DNA from: Terrimonas sp.
GTDB lineage: Bacteria > Bacteroidota > Bacteroidia > Chitinophagales > Chitinophagaceae
Length of the DNA stretch: 64,000 nt
NCBI RefSeq assembly: GCF_003075435.1
Contig: NZ_QCZJ01000008.1
Location: forward strand, 124,001-188,000
Direction: 5' to 3'
Shown here: piece by piece, positions 1 to 10,450 of the stretch
How the letters are laid out: each line of letters starts with the position of its first letter
How positions within the stretch are numbered: position 1 is the stretch's first letter
The notes under the pieces: model-generated
The model's input: only the letters and a program-made list of their open reading frames with translations
Database searches by the model: none
What the model was told of the DNA's origin: nothing
Position numbers and translations under genes: made by a program

Positions 1-616
1 AGGCATTGGCCGAAGCACGACCCATTTGAGCCGATGGTTGATTAGCTGGCAACAAGCCCGCCGCGTTATCCAATTCGCTTACTATAAAACTTACACATTC
101 ATCGTAAGATGCACGGCTTACAGTAAAATCGCCATTCAGTTCAAACACATTGGTAATAATAGGAATACCACCATAACGCCATATGAGATTAGCATAAATA
201 TATGCCCTCAGAAAACCCATTTCGCCCTTTACTTGCTTTTTGAAAGCGTCATCGCCCGGAGCGGCCTCAATCTTTTCAAAAAAAATATTGATATCTCTGA
301 TATAACTATAAGCGAAGTTGAAATAATTTATCTTGTTAGATATATTAGATACGTTATCGGCTGTTATTTCTCCATTTTGAGCCATACGCATATTAGCCCA
401 GTTGTGAATGTTGTAAGTCTCATCACAAGCTGCTGACATAAGATCCTGTTGAAACTCATGTAATAAAGAACTATAAGAACCATTAACATACAATTGAATA
501 AGAGAAGGATCATTCCAAACATTGGCTTCCGATAATCTGTCGAGCGGAGCCAGTTCAAGCTTATTACAGGACGTCCCCATAACAGCTATGTATACTATAT
601 AAAACAGTTTTTTCAT
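1..616 (-). CDS. susD-like: SusD/RagB-family glycan-binding lipoprotein (N-terminal part; runs off window)
   Basis: About 205 codons of a SusD-like outer-membrane lipoprotein are present, read leftward from the ATG at 614-616; the rest lies outside the window. The N-terminus is a lipoprotein signal with Cys17 (MGTSC), then the usual SusD opening: ELAPLDRLSEANVWND and a YVNGSYSSLL helix, later GEMGFLRAYIYANLIWRYGG-type TPR helices, which hold the family's binding scaffold. SusD proteins sit on the cell surface and cap the SusC barrel, helping to capture oligosaccharides. It follows susC by 13 nt on the same strand, so the two form the usual susCD transcription unit. The glycan cannot be read from this fragment; the GH20 gene nearby suggests an N-acetylhexosamine-containing substrate (inference). 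Confidence 0.93.
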   Translation of the reverse strand, partial: MKKLFYIVYIAVMGTSCNKLELAPLDRLSEANVWNDPSLIQLYVNGSYSSLLHEFQQDLMSAACDETYNIHNWANMRMAQNGEITADNVSNISNKINYFNFAYSYIRDINIFFEKIEAAPGDDAFKKQVKGEMGFLRAYIYANLIWRYGGIPIITNVFELNGDFTVSRASYDECVSFIVSELDNAAGLLPANQPSAQMGRASANA

Positions 617-629
617 TATTTAAGTAGTT

Positions 630-3600
630 TTAGAAAGTGATAGTTGCACCAAAATTTATAACTCTTTGTGGAGGATAATACCAATAGTCAGTAGTTTCAG
701 GGTCGAAGCCAAGTTCCTTCATATGATCAGATAAAATCAACAAATTACTACCGCTTATGTATAAGCGCATCTTTTGCATTCCGGCCTTTTTAACAAGATT
801 CTGAGGTAAGGTGTATCCTAGTTGAAGGTTTCTTAGTTTCAGGAAAGAAGCATTAAAAAGCCATTGAGTTGAACCAGCAGTATTATTATTAAAAACATCA
901 TATGAAGCCCGTGGTTGGGTAGCGTTAGTATTTTCAGGAGTCCACCGGCCATTAGCTCTCCAATCCAGAAAGTTGCCTAGAGAGTAACTCATTACCGGGA
1001 AATAATCTCCGAAATATGATTTAGCCTTAGCCTGTCCCTGAAGCAAAAATGAAAAATCAAATCCTTCGTACTGAAATGAAGCAGAGAATCCGTAAGTTAT
1101 TTCCGGTGTAGAAGTCTGGTTAATTCTGATGCGATCAAGCGAGTTAAGTTCACTATCACCATTTACGTCCTCATACTTCAGATCGCCTGGTCTGGCATTA
1201 ATAAAATGCGGGTACTTGTCAATGTCTGCCTGATCTTTAAACACACCAATTGCATTATAATATAACCCTGCTCCCATAGGACGTCCTGTAGCAAACTGGT
1301 AAGGCTCCGCAGCCGGCTGTTCATCACTGAAAACCACCTTATTTCTTACAAAAGCAAAATTCCCTGATAAATTATAGGTCAATCTGCCTTTTCTATCTGC
1401 ATGATTAAGCACTAACTCAAATCCTTTGTTGTCAACTATTCCGATATTTTCATCAGGCAATGATAAACCTGTATATCCGGGAATAACAGCAGCCCTTTTT
1501 GTAAGAATATCTGAGCGCCTGGTTTTAAAATAATCGAAAGTAATGCCGAGCTTTCCGCTCCACAAATCTGCATCAAAACCTATATTAGTGGTTTTGGCTG
1601 TTTCCCAGGTAATTCTTGGGTTAGGCGCACCTGACTGAACCAAACCGCTTACATCATTATTGCCGATTACATAGCTGTTGCCGTAGCTGTAGGTTTGTAG
1701 ATATTGGAAGGCATTAACCAAATCATTTCCCATTAGCCCATAAGACGCCCTTACCTTAAGCAGATTTACAAAACGGATATTATCAAAGAAATGCTCCTTG
1801 GAAATTACATATCCTACAGATGCACTTGGGAAATTACCCCAGCGATATTCTTTTGCAAAGTTGGGCGAACCATCCCGGCGAAAAGTGAATTCTGCCAGGT
1901 ATTTTTCTGAATAATTATATGCAAGTCTCGCAAAGTAATTTTTGCGGGCTCCCTGTGATTCAGAGCCATTGTTGGACTGCTTAGTTTTATCAGTGCTACC
2001 CGCAAAGATTTGTGGTAGCGCAGTAGAAACATAATCACTTCTTGAAGCCGTTATATAATTACCACGGTTAGTTTGCTGTTCATAACCGGCCATAGCACTT
2101 ATATTATGATTCCCAAACTTCCTGTCATAATTTAATCGGCTGGTTAAATACAATCTTGATGCAAATTCTGCCTGATCATTCAGATCCGGATAATTAGCAC
2201 CTCGTCCTGCTCTTCCCCTTGTTAACTCGCCTGTGTTTGCATCTTTATAATATACATAGGTAGGCAACCTCCATGCTTTGGAAAAGGAATTTGTAGGATC
2301 ATAGCTACCACTGCCATATAGAGAAAGCCCCTTAATATACGGAATCTTGATAGTGCCGAACAAAGTTGTTTGTAAAATATTTGTTCGGGATGTCTTATAT
2401 CCATTAGCATCACTTACCCAATTTATAATATTATCATTATCTCTATTAGGTGTTAAATAATCCGTTCCAGGCCAATAAGGAATCCAATTGGGTTGATAAA
2501 GGAAAATATGACTATTCAATTCATTCGCACTTTGATATGGATAGTGACCATTATCAAAACGGGCGGCAAGATTCATACCTACTTTGATATTTTCAGACAC
2601 CTGTACATCAATGTTGGAGCGAAGGTTATATTGTTTAAGTTCAGTCGATCCAAACTTATATTGCCCCTTCTGTCCGATCTCACCAAATGAAATAAAGTAT
2701 TGAGTTTTACTTGTACCGCCAGACACCGAAACATCTGAACGATGTTGGGGAGTCCAATCTTTCACAATAAAATCATACCAGTTAAAATTTGCAAAACCCT
2801 CTTCTGTACCTGCTTTAAATTTTTCAAGATCACTTTCGGAATAACGTGCAGGACGTCCTTCTCCTCTTTCTATCTCATTAAATACATTAAAAAAGGTATA
2901 AGAATCTGCCATTTTGGGGTTTCGGGTTGCAGTGGTATATCCCTGATTGTAACTTAAGTTAACTGTTGGCGCATTATTCGCAGAACCTCGTTTAGTTGTA
3001 ACCAAAATCACACCGTTTGCAGCTCTGGCTCCATAAATGGCTGCCGACGCATCTTTTAATACCGAAATGCTTTCAATATCATTCGGATTAAGCTGACCTA
3101 TTCCCGAACGCTCTACCCCATCTATAATAACAAGTGGAGAAGAATTCCCTGTAGTACTTCGCCCCCTTATCAGGATATTAGGTTCATCTCTCCCGGGCTC
3201 ACCCGAACGGTTATTAATAATAACACCGGGTAACTGACCAGCCAATGAATTAGCAATGTTGGTATTAGGATTTTTTACTACATCGCCTCCTTTTAGACTT
3301 GTTACAGCTCCAGTAAGTGTAAGTTTTTTCTGCTTACCATAACCAACTACTACAACTTCATTTAATGCAGCCATTTCAGGCTCAAGTTGAATAATAAGGT
3401 TTGCCTGATTTCCAACCAATAGCCTTTTAACCTGGAAGCCAATACTTGAAATCTCAATGGTAACAGAGTCTGTATCTTTTGGAAGACTTAAAGTAAATAA
3501 ACCATTTTTGTTGGAAACACTTCCTGTTTTGGTATTTTGAATAATTATAGATGCATTATCTACAGGATTATTTTTTGCGTCAATGATTTTCCCGCTGACA

Positions 3601-3719
3601 ACCTGTTGTGCATTTACATTCAGGCAAAAAAGAAACATGAGGAGAAACAGCATAATTAAGTGCGGTTTCAAAATCAATTGTACCCATCTTTTGGGTAGGC
3701 GTTGAGTCTTTACATTCAT
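630..3719 (-). CDS. susC-like: SusC/RagA-family TonB-linked outer membrane transporter
   Basis: A 1029-residue TonB-dependent oligosaccharide importer. In order: signal peptide (about residues 1-37, ending NVNAQ), a CarboxypepD_reg-like domain (about 40-115), the SusC hallmark NEVVVVGYGKQKK, a plug domain (about 130-245, with PLVIIDGVERS and SVLKDASAAIYGARAANGV), then a 22-strand-type barrel ending in the aromatic terminal motif ATITF. Length is normal for the family. It is the first gene of a susCD pair and is divergent from the sensor kinase at 3988, with 268 bases between them. No TAnnTTTG -7 box was found on its own side of that gap. The exact sugar is not determined by the sequence. Confidence 0.97.
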   Translation of the reverse strand: MNVKTQRLPKRWVQLILKPHLIMLFLLMFLFCLNVNAQQVVSGKIIDAKNNPVDNASIIIQNTKTGSVSNKNGLFTLSLPKDTDSVTIEISSIGFQVKRLLVGNQANLIIQLEPEMAALNEVVVVGYGKQKKLTLTGAVTSLKGGDVVKNPNTNIANSLAGQLPGVIINNRSGEPGRDEPNILIRGRSTTGNSSPLVIIDGVERSGIGQLNPNDIESISVLKDASAAIYGARAANGVILVTTKRGSANNAPTVNLSYNQGYTTATRNPKMADSYTFFNVFNEIERGEGRPARYSESDLEKFKAGTEEGFANFNWYDFIVKDWTPQHRSDVSVSGGTSKTQYFISFGEIGQKGQYKFGSTELKQYNLRSNIDVQVSENIKVGMNLAARFDNGHYPYQSANELNSHIFLYQPNWIPYWPGTDYLTPNRDNDNIINWVSDANGYKTSRTNILQTTLFGTIKIPYIKGLSLYGSGSYDPTNSFSKAWRLPTYVYYKDANTGELTRGRAGRGANYPDLNDQAEFASRLYLTSRLNYDRKFGNHNISAMAGYEQQTNRGNYITASRSDYVSTALPQIFAGSTDKTKQSNNGSESQGARKNYFARLAYNYSEKYLAEFTFRRDGSPNFAKEYRWGNFPSASVGYVISKEHFFDNIRFVNLLKVRASYGLMGNDLVNAFQYLQTYSYGNSYVIGNNDVSGLVQSGAPNPRITWETAKTTNIGFDADLWSGKLGITFDYFKTRRSDILTKRAAVIPGYTGLSLPDENIGIVDNKGFELVLNHADRKGRLTYNLSGNFAFVRNKVVFSDEQPAAEPYQFATGRPMGAGLYYNAIGVFKDQADIDKYPHFINARPGDLKYEDVNGDSELNSLDRIRINQTSTPEITYGFSASFQYEGFDFSFLLQGQAKAKSYFGDYFPVMSYSLGNFLDWRANGRWTPENTNATQPRASYDVFNNNTAGSTQWLFNASFLKLRNLQLGYTLPQNLVKKAGMQKMRLYISGSNLLILSDHMKELGFDPETTDYWYYPPQRVINFGATITF

Positions 3720-3913
3720 TGCAGTAATTTTGTTTTAGCTGGGAAAGTACAGTACTTCTGAATATTATATAGAGCAAGTATATATTTAAGCTATTTGAGT
3801 TAATACCTGGCTTTTAAAAATTGATAACCTCAAACAAGGACATTAAAACTTTGCAAACATCAACTTAAATAATCCAGTTATAAGATCAAAACAACCAGGT
3901 GTTAACACGAACC

Positions 3914-3942
3914 TTTTAGCGGTTGTTGATTCTGTATATTTG
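3914..3942 (+). promoter_or_regulatory. Bacteroidota-type promoter for the propeller kinase gene
   Basis: The sequence TATATTTG at 3935-3942 matches the TAnnTTTG -7 box of the main Bacteroidota sigma factor. A poor TTTTA match sits at the -33 position (about 3914). The predicted start of transcription near 3949 leaves a leader of about 40 bases before the ATG at 3988. The call rests on the -7 box only. Confidence 0.5.
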
Positions 3943-3987
3943 TAGTTTTTATTATATACACAGTATAAATATCGAAATAATTTTTTC

Positions 3988-6900
3988 ATGCAATTGTCTT
4001 TTGGCTTATTTCTTAAAAGTAGGTTACTACAGTTATTTGTGGTAGTTTGGACATTGCAAACCGTTAAGGCACAAGACAGTGCGATTAAGCCTTTTAATAA
4101 ATTAAGTATTACAGACGGACTTCCTCAATCGTTTATCAGTGGAATGGCTCAGGATAGCGTAGGCTTTGTTTGGGTTGGGACAAGAGATGGATTAGCAAGA
4201 TATGACGGAAAGAAATTTAAGCTCTTTATGCACAAGCAAGGAGATACGGCAACGTTATCCAATAATATTATAGAAAGTCTATTTCTGGATAGTCGTGATC
4301 ATCTTTGGATATTATATGAAACAGGAGAAATTGACATATTAAACACCCGGACTGAACATTTGTTTCATCTCTCAAAAGACCCTGTATTAGGCATAATTAC
4401 TGGAATGATAAAGCCTGGAAAGTCAATAGCGGAGGACAAATCAGGTAATTTTTGGTTAATAACTACCAATGGTGGTGTATTTGTTTATAATCCAAGAAAA
4501 ATCTCACTGCGTTTTTTTAGTGAACAAAAACTCGGGCTGTCACAAAATAGCATTACTGGAATATTCCCGCATGAAGGCAGTATAGGTTTAGTAACTGACA
4601 AAGCGCTTTTTTTTATAAATGACAAACAGGAAATTATTCAAACATTACCCTACACATTTAACAATCCTCATTTGTATGATTCTACCCGTCCATGGAAGGA
4701 CACTTATACGATCACTACAAAAAATGGCAGTATATTAATAAGAGATTTACACAGGCTAATTCTTTATGATAATCAGGCAAAGCAATTTAAAGAAATATTG
4801 CCACCCTCAAAATATAAAGAGGAGGATTACCACATTGCAAAAGACGAACAAGGGCAAGTAATCGTAATATTCCCCCAATATATTTACACACTTTCAAATG
4901 ATTATAAATTAATTCCCTGGAGAATGCTATCTCGGGAAAACAACTCCTCCGCTATTTCCCTATTTGTAGATCGGTCAGGTATTTTGTGGCTTGGAGGTAA
5001 TGGCTCAGGAATACAACTGATTAATCTTCGATCATCCGGACTCACTGGTATATCGTATACAAAAAGCTATCATGAAGATCTCCTGAAAAAATATCTGCAT
5101 GTGCCTGATGCAGATATCAGGAAAAGCTTTCTTGATGGAATGTATCCTTATTATTTTCGTTCTCTTAAAAGCTCTGATGGTAAGATCTGGATCTCAAAAA
5201 GCACCAGAGAAACTACAGAAAAGTTATCTCTTCTGTATTACAAAGACGCACATCTGGTATATCCGCCATGGCACTACAGTGAAAGTTTTGAAAATCTCCC
5301 GGTGGAAATAAACGCTCTGGCAGAAAGTGCATCTGGAAAATTATGGGGAATGGATTTTTTTTTACATCCTGTTCTATTTAACACAGTGTCATGGGAGGTA
5401 ACCATTTATCCAGCCATTATTAAAATCAATCATCAATATAATACAACTAGTGTAAGCAGCTTACTCATTGACGGTGAAGATAATTTCTGGATAGGCACAG
5501 CATTCGATGGTCTTTTCTATTACAATCACACTCGCAAACAACTAAAGCATTTTACTGCTGCTGACTTACCCGGATCATTACCTTCTAACCAATTAATGAG
5601 CATGCTGCAGGATCCTGATAGCAGTAATATTCTATGGATTGGTTCACTTGGCGGTGGGTTAATTAGGTTTAATAAACAAACAGAGAAGTGTCAAACCTTC
5701 ACCATAAATGATGGATTGCCTAACAATACTATTTATGCAGTTTTGGCAGATCAACAGGGAAATTTATGGTGCAGTACGAATAAAGGAATATTTTCCTTTG
5801 GACGAAAAAATTATGCGGTCAGGAGCTTTTCTTCGAGTGACGGTTTACCCTGTGATGAATTTAATCGCTACCACTATTTCCAATTTCCTGACGGGAGAAT
5901 CAGCTTTGGAGGTATTGAGGGCTTTACGGTATTTTCGCCAGACCAAATTTCTAATGATTCTTTTCAACCAAATGTTGCGTTAACAGGCATCAGCATTAAT
6001 AACAAAGCAAAAGACTTTGGTTTCGGGGAATCCCCTTTCTCTGCAGCCATTAATAGTCTGCAAGAAATTAGGCTTCCTTATGACCAAAATTTTTTAAGTT
6101 TTGAAATGGCTGCTCTTCAGTATAACAATACACAACGACAGCAGTATAGATACATGCTTGAAGGATTTGACAAACAATGGGTCTATGCAGGTACAAATAG
6201 TAATGCTACATATACTAATATTCCTCCTGGTAATTATCAATTAAAAATAAACGCAACCAACACTGCTGGTACATGGAGTAATCATTTTAAAAATCTTAAG
6301 ATAGAAATACAACCTCCTTTCTGGAAAACAAACTGGTTTATAATAACAGCCATTGCTCTGTTAACAGGTATTATCTATTTAGCAGTTCTTTTAAGAATAA
6401 AATATGTAAGAAAAGAAGAGCAGCAATTTGCAAACTTTGAAAAACAGGCTACAACGTTAAAAGAACAGGCGTTGCGTGCTCAGATGAACCCTCATTTTAT
6501 TTTCAACTGTTTGAACTCGATAAAATCTCTGATTCAAGAGGATAGGAAAAAAGAGGCAATCATATATCTTACCACATTTTCCCGGCTAATACGGAATCAA
6601 CTTAACAATGCACAAGAACTAATCAGCCTTCATTCTGAATTAGAAACCTGCAAACTATATACACAATTGGAAGCGCTTCGCTTTGGGGAGGCAATAACCT
6701 GCAATTTTGAAGTTAATAGTAATATTGATCTTTTTTCAGTACAGGTACCACCACTAATTCTCCAACCTTTTATAGAAAATGCCATATGGCATGGAATACT
6801 TCCCAATAACGGCGGTTGCGTAACAGTTACCATCTCACAACAGAGTAATCAAATCAATTGCGTAATTGATGATGATGGTATAGGAAGGAAAAGGTCATTA

Positions 6901-7083
6901 AAAAGTAAATCTAAAGAAATGTCCTCTCATGAAAGTAAAGGGATGCAGCTTGTACAAAATCGTCTAAACCTATATAATGCCGTTAGTCGATATGGTAGTT
7001 CAATTGATGTAATTGATAAAACTGACGAAGAGGGAAATGCTACAGGTACCCAAATAATATTAACATTTAAACAAGAGCAATGA
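3988..7083 (+). CDS. Two-component propeller sensor, LytS-type histidine kinase
   Basis: A 1031-residue membrane sensor. A signal peptide (1-28, ending VKA-Q) is followed by repeated two-component-regulator propeller blades (about 35-690; blade signatures such as LWIGSLGGG and DGLPNNTIYAV), a Y_Y_Y domain (about 700-770, YRYMLEGFDKQW), one TM helix (about 783-805) and a cytoplasmic His_kinase domain with MNPHFIFNCLN; His836 is the expected phospho-acceptor. An HATPase region (DDDGIGRKRS) follows. The blades would face the periplasm and may sense a glycan or its breakdown product. Its stop overlaps the start of the LytTR regulator by 4 nt, so the two are translationally coupled. The sensor part closely resembles those of the kinases at 21592 and 40657, although the output domains differ. 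Confidence 0.95.
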   Translation: MQLSFGLFLKSRLLQLFVVVWTLQTVKAQDSAIKPFNKLSITDGLPQSFISGMAQDSVGFVWVGTRDGLARYDGKKFKLFMHKQGDTATLSNNIIESLFLDSRDHLWILYETGEIDILNTRTEHLFHLSKDPVLGIITGMIKPGKSIAEDKSGNFWLITTNGGVFVYNPRKISLRFFSEQKLGLSQNSITGIFPHEGSIGLVTDKALFFINDKQEIIQTLPYTFNNPHLYDSTRPWKDTYTITTKNGSILIRDLHRLILYDNQAKQFKEILPPSKYKEEDYHIAKDEQGQVIVIFPQYIYTLSNDYKLIPWRMLSRENNSSAISLFVDRSGILWLGGNGSGIQLINLRSSGLTGISYTKSYHEDLLKKYLHVPDADIRKSFLDGMYPYYFRSLKSSDGKIWISKSTRETTEKLSLLYYKDAHLVYPPWHYSESFENLPVEINALAESASGKLWGMDFFLHPVLFNTVSWEVTIYPAIIKINHQYNTTSVSSLLIDGEDNFWIGTAFDGLFYYNHTRKQLKHFTAADLPGSLPSNQLMSMLQDPDSSNILWIGSLGGGLIRFNKQTEKCQTFTINDGLPNNTIYAVLADQQGNLWCSTNKGIFSFGRKNYAVRSFSSSDGLPCDEFNRYHYFQFPDGRISFGGIEGFTVFSPDQISNDSFQPNVALTGISINNKAKDFGFGESPFSAAINSLQEIRLPYDQNFLSFEMAALQYNNTQRQQYRYMLEGFDKQWVYAGTNSNATYTNIPPGNYQLKINATNTAGTWSNHFKNLKIEIQPPFWKTNWFIITAIALLTGIIYLAVLLRIKYVRKEEQQFANFEKQATTLKEQALRAQMNPHFIFNCLNSIKSLIQEDRKKEAIIYLTTFSRLIRNQLNNAQELISLHSELETCKLYTQLEALRFGEAITCNFEVNSNIDLFSVQVPPLILQPFIENAIWHGILPNNGGCVTVTISQQSNQINCVIDDDGIGRKRSLKSKSKEMSSHESKGMQLVQNRLNLYNAVSRYGSSIDVIDKTDEEGNATGTQIILTFKQEQ

Positions 7084-7826
7084 TCAAAGCCCTTATCATT
7101 GATGATGAACTTCCATGCATTAAATCACTGCAAAATGATCTTAGCATTTTTTGTTCACAGGTAACTGTTATTGACACCTGCAGGTCTGCAAAAGATGGTA
7201 TATTATCTATTAAACGAAATACTCCTGACCTTGTCTTTCTGGATGTAGAAATGCCGTGGATGAATGGTTTCGAAATGCTTGAACTGCTTTCCGATATCAA
7301 TTTCCATATTATTTTCACAACTGCGTATGACCAGTTTGCTGCAAAAGCATTTAGAGTGAGTGCTATTGATTATTTGTTAAAGCCTATTGATGAAAAAGAA
7401 TTACAGGAAGCAGTTGAAAAAGTAGAGAAAGCTATTAAAGAAAACCATGACAATGCACGCATCAATAATCTGTTGAACAATTCCAAATCTCCTGTTACTG
7501 AGCAAAAAATAGCTATCCCCTATAGAGAGGGATTTGACTTCATCAAAGTAACCGATATAATATATTGTAAAGCAAGTGGGGCATATACTGAAATAATTCT
7601 GGGAAATGGAAAAACAATCCTATTATCCCGATCACTCGGCGAAACCGAAGAACTGTTACCAACAGAACTCTTCGATCGGATACACCATTCATACATGGTA
7701 AACATACAGCATATTAAACAACTAATGAAGAGCAGTGGCACATTTGTAGTTATGAACAATGGAGATGAATTAAGCGTATCCAAGTCAAGAAAAGAGCAAT
7801 TAATGGTTAGACTCGGTATTAAATAA
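7080..7826 (+). CDS. LytTR-family response regulator
   Basis: A 248-residue regulator with an N-terminal receiver domain (acidic pair D8/D9, phospho-acceptor D55 in LVFLDVEMPW, Lys in the YLLKPIDEKE motif) and a C-terminal LytTR DNA-binding domain (about 145-245; IIYCKASGAYTEI, HHSYMVNIQHI). It overlaps the LytS-type kinase gene by 4 nt and is surely its partner. Position between the kinase and the GH20 gene suggests it controls the hexosaminidase and/or the divergent susCD pair (inference). LytTR regulators bind paired direct repeats; none was securely identified here. Confidence 0.96.
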   Translation: MIKALIIDDELPCIKSLQNDLSIFCSQVTVIDTCRSAKDGILSIKRNTPDLVFLDVEMPWMNGFEMLELLSDINFHIIFTTAYDQFAAKAFRVSAIDYLLKPIDEKELQEAVEKVEKAIKENHDNARINNLLNNSKSPVTEQKIAIPYREGFDFIKVTDIIYCKASGAYTEIILGNGKTILLSRSLGETEELLPTELFDRIHHSYMVNIQHIKQLMKSSGTFVVMNNGDELSVSKSRKEQLMVRLGIK

Positions 7827-7989
7827 TGGAGAATCGCAAAAATAAATACGTTTTTTTCCAGGTCTATATTATCCAATTGTACACATATTAAAATTAGAAG
7901 TTTGAGAATGTTAAGCACTTAATATATTACGTCATTTTTATCTACAAGTGGTATCTTGAAATTTATGGATCTAATAAAATTATTAAGCA

Positions 7990-10347
7990 TTGAAAAAAAG
8001 TATTGTCTTTAATAAAAAAATATTTAAGAAAATAAAATTACTACGATTAACTAAAACTAATATAATTTCTATACTAGGTATATTATTATTGTCTTTTACG
8101 TATGAAAAACTCAAAGCGCAAAATCAAACAGACTATAACATTATTCCTTATCCAGCCAAATTGCATCCCAAGCCCGGCAATTTCATCATTGATACCGAGA
8201 CGACCATTATTGCAGCTGCTGACAGGTTTAGTAATGAAGTAAGACTTTTGCAAAACTATTTAGGTGTAAAAAATTTGAATACAAAAAAGAATGGCACAGG
8301 TAATTCCATTGTATTAAAGTATGATACAACTCTTACAACAGAATCCTATACTATCAACATAGATAAAACGAAAATCACTCTTGCAGCAGGGGATAACGCC
8401 GGAATGTTTTATGCAACAGAAACCTTGCGCCAGCTATTGGTTACTACTAATAAAACAGCAAAAGAAAATAATTTAATAATACCATGTGTACAGATTGCTG
8501 ACAACCCTGCTTTTCCCTGGCGCGGTATGATGTTGGATGTATCAAGGCATTTCTTTTCAATATCTTATTTGAAAAAATTTGCTGATATAATGGCAAGGTA
8601 CAAATTAAATAAGTTACATCTTCATTTAACTGATGATCAGGGATGGCGTATTGAAATAAAGAAGTATCCGCGATTGGCTTTGGAAGGAGCATGGCGTACT
8701 TTCAATAATCAGGATAGTGCCTGTATAGAAAAAGCTGTTGCAACAGGAAATACTGATTTTGAATTAGAGAAACAGCATATAAGGGAAAATAACAAAAAAA
8801 TATTGTATGGCGGCTTTTATACGCAGGAAGAAATGCGTGATTTTATTAGTTATGCAGCAAGTCGTCATATAGAAATAATACCGGAAATTGATATGCCTGG
8901 TCACATGATGGCCGCAACTAAAATATATCCGGAACTTACATGCGACACGCTCATCGGCAGCACTGTTGGTGTTTTTTCTAACCCAATATGTCCTTGCAAG
9001 CAGGAAGTACTTGAATTTGCACAAAACGTTTTTACCGAAATTACCGAGCTGTTTCCTTCTCGTTATATACACCTTGGAGGAGATGAAGTAAACAAAAAAA
9101 ACTGGCAGGAATCATCCGTTGTACAAAATTTTATGAAGCAAAAAGGGTTTATAAAAGTAGAACAAGTACAAAGCTACTTTAATAATTATATGCAGGATTT
9201 TTTTGCGTCAAAAGGGAAAGTCTTATTAGGATGGGATGAAATCATAGAAGGTGGTGTGGACTCGTCTGCTGCTATAATGTACTGGCGAGGTTGGGTTCCT
9301 GAAATGCCGTCTCTTGCTGCAAAGAGACACCATAAAATAATTATGTCACCAAGTGGTCCATTATATTTTGACGCCATTCCGGATGCATTAACGCTACCCG
9401 CGGTATACCATTATAATCCTTTTGATAAAGTGTTATACAACTTTAAGAAAACCGATAAACAACTTATATTAGGAGTGCAGGCTAACGTATGGACAGAAAT
9501 GATTCCTTCCGAAAAAAGGCTCGACTATATGATTATGCCCCGGATGACAGCTTTGTCTGAAATTGGCTGGACGTACAGGTATAATTATACCTCTTATTTA
9601 AAAAGATTGGATACGCAATACCGACAATGGGATGAACAAAATATAAATTATCGCCTGCCTGATCTTACAGGATTGGTTGAAAATTATGCCATAATAGGTA
9701 AAACGGTTTTTTTTACATCTGCCCCTGATCCTTATTTTAAAATACATTATACAATAGATAGTACTTCGCCCAATATGACGTCCCCAATAATGGACAGTCC
9801 CCTTTCTTTAAATAAAGCCACAATGATGAAGATAGCACTTTTTAGCCCCGGGGGGCGCAGGGGTGATACTTATACACTTCATTTTAATGAGCAGCAGTAT
9901 GCAATACCAGAGACTGTAACCAAACTTAAGGATGGGCTTAATGCCACCTTGCATATAGGCTATTTTACGCTTACAACCAATATTAAAAAACAAGTTGATA
10001 GCGTATTTATAGCTAAAGAAATTACAGTTCCACCGCCAATTAAAGTACCGGCTTTTGGATTAAAATTCAAGGGTTACATACAAGTACCCAATACAGGTGT
10101 TTATACTTTTTATCTTACCTGCAATGATGGAGCTGTATTGTACATTGGCAACCAGCAGATCATTAATAATGACGGATTACATCCAGACAGATCCAAGGGT
10201 GCCCAAATTGGTCTAGAAAAAGGATTACATGCTATTGCGCTTGATTTTATGGACTATGGTGGCGGCTATGTTTTAGACCTTAAATACAGTTTTAATGGAA
10301 GTACACCCAAGCCCATTCCGGCCTCATGGCTCAAATCCGGAGAATAA
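7990..10347 (+). CDS. Beta-N-acetylhexosaminidase, GH20, with C-terminal PA14-like domain
   Basis: A 785-residue secreted glycosidase. The start is TTG at 7990: no in-frame ATG exists before the catalytic part, and TTG gives a full signal peptide (about 1-43, hydrophobic core IISILGILLLSF, ending LKAQ). The GH20b N-domain (about 48-160) precedes the TIM barrel (about 165-540). HLHLTDDQGWRIEI and HLGGDE are clear, with the catalytic pair D365-E366 used in substrate-assisted hydrolysis of terminal GlcNAc or GalNAc. The C-terminus (about 660-770; GVYTFYLTCNDGAVLYIGN) is a PA14-type carbohydrate-binding fold. It follows the LytTR regulator by 163 bases on the same strand and makes the locus look like one for chitin or host/fungal N-glycan pieces (inference). 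Confidence 0.95.
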   Translation: MKKSIVFNKKIFKKIKLLRLTKTNIISILGILLLSFTYEKLKAQNQTDYNIIPYPAKLHPKPGNFIIDTETTIIAAADRFSNEVRLLQNYLGVKNLNTKKNGTGNSIVLKYDTTLTTESYTINIDKTKITLAAGDNAGMFYATETLRQLLVTTNKTAKENNLIIPCVQIADNPAFPWRGMMLDVSRHFFSISYLKKFADIMARYKLNKLHLHLTDDQGWRIEIKKYPRLALEGAWRTFNNQDSACIEKAVATGNTDFELEKQHIRENNKKILYGGFYTQEEMRDFISYAASRHIEIIPEIDMPGHMMAATKIYPELTCDTLIGSTVGVFSNPICPCKQEVLEFAQNVFTEITELFPSRYIHLGGDEVNKKNWQESSVVQNFMKQKGFIKVEQVQSYFNNYMQDFFASKGKVLLGWDEIIEGGVDSSAAIMYWRGWVPEMPSLAAKRHHKIIMSPSGPLYFDAIPDALTLPAVYHYNPFDKVLYNFKKTDKQLILGVQANVWTEMIPSEKRLDYMIMPRMTALSEIGWTYRYNYTSYLKRLDTQYRQWDEQNINYRLPDLTGLVENYAIIGKTVFFTSAPDPYFKIHYTIDSTSPNMTSPIMDSPLSLNKATMMKIALFSPGGRRGDTYTLHFNEQQYAIPETVTKLKDGLNATLHIGYFTLTTNIKKQVDSVFIAKEITVPPPIKVPAFGLKFKGYIQVPNTGVYTFYLTCNDGAVLYIGNQQIINNDGLHPDRSKGAQIGLEKGLHAIALDFMDYGGGYVLDLKYSFNGSTPKPIPASWLKSGE

Positions 10348-10450
10348 TATACAGCAGAAGATAGACCAATAAATACAACAAGTACTTGCTAGCATTTGTT
10401 GACGAGATATTATAATAATACTATTATTATTTGTTTAACTCAACCCATTA

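Noticed and set aside
26-436. Plus-strand open frame over the left end
   Set aside because: It lies opposite the SusD-like gene, whose minus-strand translation is clearly the real one.
3785-3802. TTTAAGCTATTTG, resembling the right half of the regulon palindrome
   Set aside because: The left half-site is absent and no TAnnTTTG box lies 21 bases on; the kinase gene has a better -7 box at 3935.
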